Shown here: positions 15,501 to 17,927 of the stretch, in pieces
How positions within the stretch are numbered: the stretch's first letter is position 1
Layout: every line of letters starts with the position of its first letter
Assembly (NCBI GenBank): GCA_017459225.1
Contig: JAFUDL010000518.1
Span: forward strand, 1 to 17,927
Reading direction: 5' to 3'
DNA length: 17,927 nt
Source of the DNA: Kiritimatiellia bacterium
GTDB lineage: Bacteria; Verrucomicrobiota; Kiritimatiellia; RFP12; UBA1067
Notes under the pieces: generated by a model
Seen by the model: the letters and a program-made list of their open reading frames with translations, nothing else
What the model was told of the DNA's origin: nothing
Databases searched by the model: none
Position numbers and translations under genes: made by a program

Positions 15501-17402
15501 TTATGCCGAACTTTGCCTCCGCCCCTCGTTCCGAGCTATTTCAGTTCGAACTGTGTTCTCGTCGCATCCATCCCCCACATACTCGGGCGACAGCACCCGC
15601 TCCAGCTGCGCCGCCAGGCTCGCCACCGTACCCTCGCACCTCCCCAGCAGCACCCCTGCCCGCTCCCTCGCTCCCGCCATCGCCTTCTCTTGCTCACCCT
15701 CCTCCGCACAAGATCCCTCCGACCTCCCACGGGATTGTTCCGAACAGTGTTCTCTCGAATCTCCTTCCTTGTCCCCGCCCCTCCGGATCCCAGTGCCATC
15801 CCCCGTCCGCATCCCCTCCCCATCGGTCTTCCCAGGCAGCTGCGGTGGCAGGACGGCGCTGGCCGGGACGGGATCCGCCACCCCCACCGCCTGGCGGAAC
15901 CTCCTCGCCAGCGCCTTGTACTTCATCACCGTCTTGTAGCGCTCGTAGAGGTCGGGCGCGTTCTCGCGCAGCCACTGGCGTATGCCGCCGTGCCGCCCGA
16001 CGATCCTCCCCTCCGTCTCGCTCCAGACTACGGAGTTGTCGACGTAGCACTCGAGGTCCTCGAGCATCGAGCCGAAGCGTATCATGTCGGCGGCCGAGCA
16101 GCGGGCACGCGCGAACGCGGCGCGCAGCTCGACGGAGCCCTCGTCGGTGAACTTCACGGCGTTGCCGACGAGGTTCACGAGGACCTGGCGGAGGCGCTCC
16201 TCGTCGAGCAGCAGGCGCGGCATGGCGCCGCAGTCGGCGCGAAGCCCGATCCCCTTCCGCGCGGTCTGGATGCGGAAGGAGGCGGCGACGCGCCCGAGCA
16301 GGGCGGGGAAGTCGCACGGCGCGTAGGAGAACTTCATCTTCTCGGCGTCGAGCTTGGAGAGGTCCAGCACGTCGTTCACGAGCGCGAGCAGCGTGTGGGA
16401 GCTGAAGAGGATGTTCTCGACGTGGTCGGCGCGCTCGGCCGGGTCGGCGACGCCGTCGCGCAGCATCTCGGAGAAGCCGATGATGGAGTTGAGCGGGGTG
16501 CGGATGTCGTGGCTCACCATCGAGAAGAACATGCTCTTGGCCTTCTCGGCGGCGAGCGTCGCGTCCCGTTCGCGGCGCAGCTCCGCGACGAGCGCCAGGT
16601 TCGTGCGGTTCAGCCGGGAGAAGAGGGCGTAGCCGACCGAGGCGGCGATCACGAGCAGCGCGAAGACGACGGCCAGCGCGAGCGTGAAGAGGACCATCTG
16701 GCGCGCCACCGAGCGGATCGTCCGCTTCGTGGTCTCGTCGAAGTCGTCGACGGTCCGCCCGATGGTCCCGTCGAGGAAGCGCGCGGCGCTGTCCCAGATG
16801 TTGGACTTGGCGGCGAAATAGGACTCGTCGTAGAGCATGTCGACCGCCCGCTGGCGCTTCTCGGCCGGGGAGAGCGCCTTCTCCTCGGGCGTGAGCGCGA
16901 CGTCGAGCAGGTGCTGCGGCATGCGCTCGCGCGGCAGCCCGGTCGCCTCGGCGACGAGGCGCATGGCGCGGTGCTCGTCGTCCTGGAGCCCGAGCGAATG
17001 CTCCATCGACTCGTGCAGCATGCGCAGGGCCGTCGGATCCACGCCGGGCATCTCCTCGACGATCGCGATCGCGCGCTCCCGGTTGCGGTCGGCCTTCTCC
17101 TCCTGCTCGTAGTCCGCGATGAACTCGGGCCGCCCCGTGGCGGCGTAGTGCCGGACGGCCTGGGTGAGCTTGTCGGAGCCCTCCTTCATCCGCGCCTCGG
17201 CCTCCGTGAATCGGCGGTAGGTCCGGTGGAGCTCCGAAACCCGCTCCAGGTCGCGCAGGTGGCGCGCGCTTTCGTGGAAGACGAGCGCGTCGAGCGCGAG
17301 CCACGCCAGCGCCAGCGCCGCGAGGACGAACGGCAGGAGGCGGAGGAACCCGTGGAGCCGCTGCGGCGGAGGTTCGGGGGCCGGGACGGGAGCGTCGTGC
17401 AT
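15501..17402 (-). CDS. Truncated sensor histidine kinase fused in frame to an unrelated module
   Basis: The product is 633 residues. Residues 1-430 are a membrane sensor kinase: TM1 about 19-42, a helical periplasmic sensor of about 190 residues, TM2 about 235-261, then a HisKA domain with phospho-acceptor His298 in MVSHDIRTPLNSIIGF, and the start of the HATPase domain with the N-box (N410 and N414 in VNLVGNAVKFTDEG). The D-, F- and G-boxes that complete the ATP site are absent. After residue about 435 the sequence becomes something else: MIRFGSMLEDLECYVDNS (from 440), IVGRHGGIRQWLREN, YKTVMKYKALARRFRQAV, a charged low-complexity linker (about 520-575) and a last helix. As written it should not autophosphorylate. 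The start is ATG 17402, six bases from a -10 box, with no ribosome site. Misassembly is possible. I do not recognise the C-terminal module. Confidence 0.7.
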   Translation of the reverse strand: MHDAPVPAPEPPPQRLHGFLRLLPFVLAALALAWLALDALVFHESARHLRDLERVSELHRTYRRFTEAEARMKEGSDKLTQAVRHYAATGRPEFIADYEQEEKADRNRERAIAIVEEMPGVDPTALRMLHESMEHSLGLQDDEHRAMRLVAEATGLPRERMPQHLLDVALTPEEKALSPAEKRQRAVDMLYDESYFAAKSNIWDSAARFLDGTIGRTVDDFDETTKRTIRSVARQMVLFTLALAVVFALLVIAASVGYALFSRLNRTNLALVAELRRERDATLAAEKAKSMFFSMVSHDIRTPLNSIIGFSEMLRDGVADPAERADHVENILFSSHTLLALVNDVLDLSKLDAEKMKFSYAPCDFPALLGRVAASFRIQTARKGIGLRADCGAMPRLLLDEERLRQVLVNLVGNAVKFTDEGSVELRAAFARARCSAADMIRFGSMLEDLECYVDNSVVWSETEGRIVGRHGGIRQWLRENAPDLYERYKTVMKYKALARRFRQAVGVADPVPASAVLPPQLPGKTDGEGMRTGDGTGIRRGGDKEGDSREHCSEQSRGRSEGSCAEEGEQEKAMAGARERAGVLLGRCEGTVASLAAQLERVLSPEYVGDGCDENTVRTEIARNEGRRQSSA

Positions 17403-17408
17403 GCGGGC

Positions 17409-17437
17409 ATTCTACCAGAGCGCCGCGGGAAAAACAA
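17409..17437 (-). promoter_or_regulatory. Promoter of the histidine kinase gene
   Basis: Read on the minus strand: TTGTTT (17437-17432), 17-base spacer, TGG then TAGAAT (17414-17409), an extended -10 form. The kinase ATG follows after exactly six bases, so the transcript would start at or beside the start codon. Confidence 0.68.
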
Positions 17438-17458
17438 TCGTCCGCGCGTCGCGGTGAC

Positions 17459-17487
17459 TTGCCAAACGCGGACGCCGCCGCTAGACT
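17459..17487 (+). promoter_or_regulatory. Divergent promoter of the GH20 unit
   Basis: TTGCCA (17459-17464), 17-base spacer and TAGACT (17482-17487). Transcription would begin near 17494, ahead of the GGAGAG ribosome site for the ATG at 17518. It runs away from the kinase promoter, from which it is separated by about 20 bases. Confidence 0.65.
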
Positions 17488-17517
17488 ATGGCGGCACAAC
17501 AACGAACGGAGAGAACC

Positions 17518-17643
17518 ATGCGAAAACCGTCCGCCCGCCCGCGCCGGTTCCTCAATTGCAGAGGAGCCAAGACGACCGAGAGCGAATGCGTCGCGGAACT
17601 CTTCCGGCGCTACCAGGCGCTTGTCGCGGGAGGCGTCAAATGA
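17518..17643 (+). CDS. Small ORF (41 residues) ahead of the GH20 gene
   Basis: A 41-codon frame with a good ribosome site (GGAG, 6 bases from ATG 17518) and promoter. The product starts MRKPSARPRRFLNCRGAK and ends in a helix-like ELFRRYQALVAGGVK. It is strongly basic at the N-terminus and has two cysteines. I do not recognise it. Its TGA overlaps the ATG of the next gene in an ATGA arrangement, so the two are translationally coupled. It could be a real small protein or a leader ORF that sets translation of the glycosidase. Confidence 0.5.
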   Translation: MRKPSARPRRFLNCRGAKTTESECVAELFRRYQALVAGGVK

Positions 17644-17927
17644 GCCGCCCGGTCCCGTTTGCGCCCGCCGTCGAACTCGCGCCGATCCCGGCGCCGGCCT
17701 CCTTCGAGAGCGACATGGACCGCCCCGTCCCGTTCGACGCGGGGACGGCGGTCCGTCTCGACTGTCCCGACCCGGCGGCGGCACCATGGCTCGAGCGGCA
17801 CTTCGCCGACTGGTTCGGTGCGCAGGCGCCGCGCGTCGTCGCGGACGCCGGTGAGGCCGCGCCACCCCGCGCGGCGCGGCGCCCGGCGCCGCCCGCCCTC
17901 CCGCCCGGCGACGAGGCCTACGCGGTG
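17640..17927 (+). CDS. Probable GH20 beta-N-acetylhexosaminidase, N-terminal part
   Basis: The window holds the first 96 codons; the gene runs off the right edge. After a short proline-rich start, residues about 32-70 (FDAGTAVRLDCPDPAAAPWLERHFADWFG) followed by LPPGDEAYAV near 87-96 resemble the small alpha/beta domain that precedes the barrel in GH20 enzymes, where a strand reading D-E-A-Y comes just before the catalytic domain. GH20 enzymes remove terminal beta-linked GlcNAc or GalNAc from glycans and chitin fragments. The catalytic DE pair lies outside the window, so the call is provisional. There is no signal peptide at the N-terminus. The start overlaps the stop of the 41-codon ORF. GC content is very high. 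Confidence 0.55.
   Translation, partial: MSRPVPFAPAVELAPIPAPASFESDMDRPVPFDAGTAVRLDCPDPAAAPWLERHFADWFGAQAPRVVADAGEAAPPRAARRPAPPALPPGDEAYAV

Noticed and set aside
15694..17865. Open frame of 723 codons on the minus strand overlapping the kinase in another frame
   Set aside because: The product is almost only Arg, Ala, Pro, Gly and His, the hallmark of a frame-shifted read of very GC-rich DNA. It also crosses the divergent promoters and the GH20 start.

Overview
The window looks like a piece of a GC-rich, Gram-negative bacterial chromosome. The gene content is a type III secretion chaperone, secreted DUF1080 and DUF4965-type proteins, a Tat-exported GH109 enzyme, and strong TGnTATAAT promoters. 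This would suit a Kiritimatiellota/Lentisphaerota-like member of the PVC superphylum living with a host or in a gut. That placement is inference; no rRNA or phylogenetic marker search was possible.

Left part (1-4380): the 3' end of dUTPase (dut) and peptide deformylase (def) are followed, almost without a gap, by two secreted proteins. The first is an unusual fusion of a DUF4965/DUF1793 glutaminase-A-like module with an endonuclease/exonuclease/phosphatase (EEP) module. The second is a DUF1080 protein. A strong intrinsic terminator closes this cluster. A gene-free stretch of about 390 bases then holds a 7-bp tandem repeat, the terminator, a possible structured RNA with its own terminator, and an extended -10 promoter.

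Middle (4617-11880): valS has its own promoter and terminator and carries an odd low-complexity in-frame segment. Behind it lie REP-like palindromic repeats (GGGGACTGTCCCC). Next comes a two-gene cassette: a CesT-type secretion chaperone that appears to be read from a leaderless mRNA, and a 1196-residue protein that I interpret as its type III effector. The large protein carries a phosphoinositide-kinase-like catalytic signature (residues 540-565). This cassette is the best candidate for an undescribed system in the window.

Right of centre (11891-14729): a promoter drives a Tat-exported GH109-type Gfo/Idh/MocA protein, abutted directly by hisH and hisF, the two subunits of imidazole glycerol phosphate synthase. 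An AT-richer orphan gene for a membrane-anchored protein follows.

Right end (15501-17927): on the minus strand a sensor histidine kinase loses its ATPase domain just after the N-box and runs in frame into an unrelated module, so it should be unable to phosphorylate itself as it stands. Its promoter is also leaderless-type. Divergently, a 41-codon ORF overlaps by four bases the start of a probable GH20 beta-hexosaminidase cut by the window edge. The base composition here is clearly more GC-rich than in the middle, so a recombination or assembly junction near 16090 is possible.
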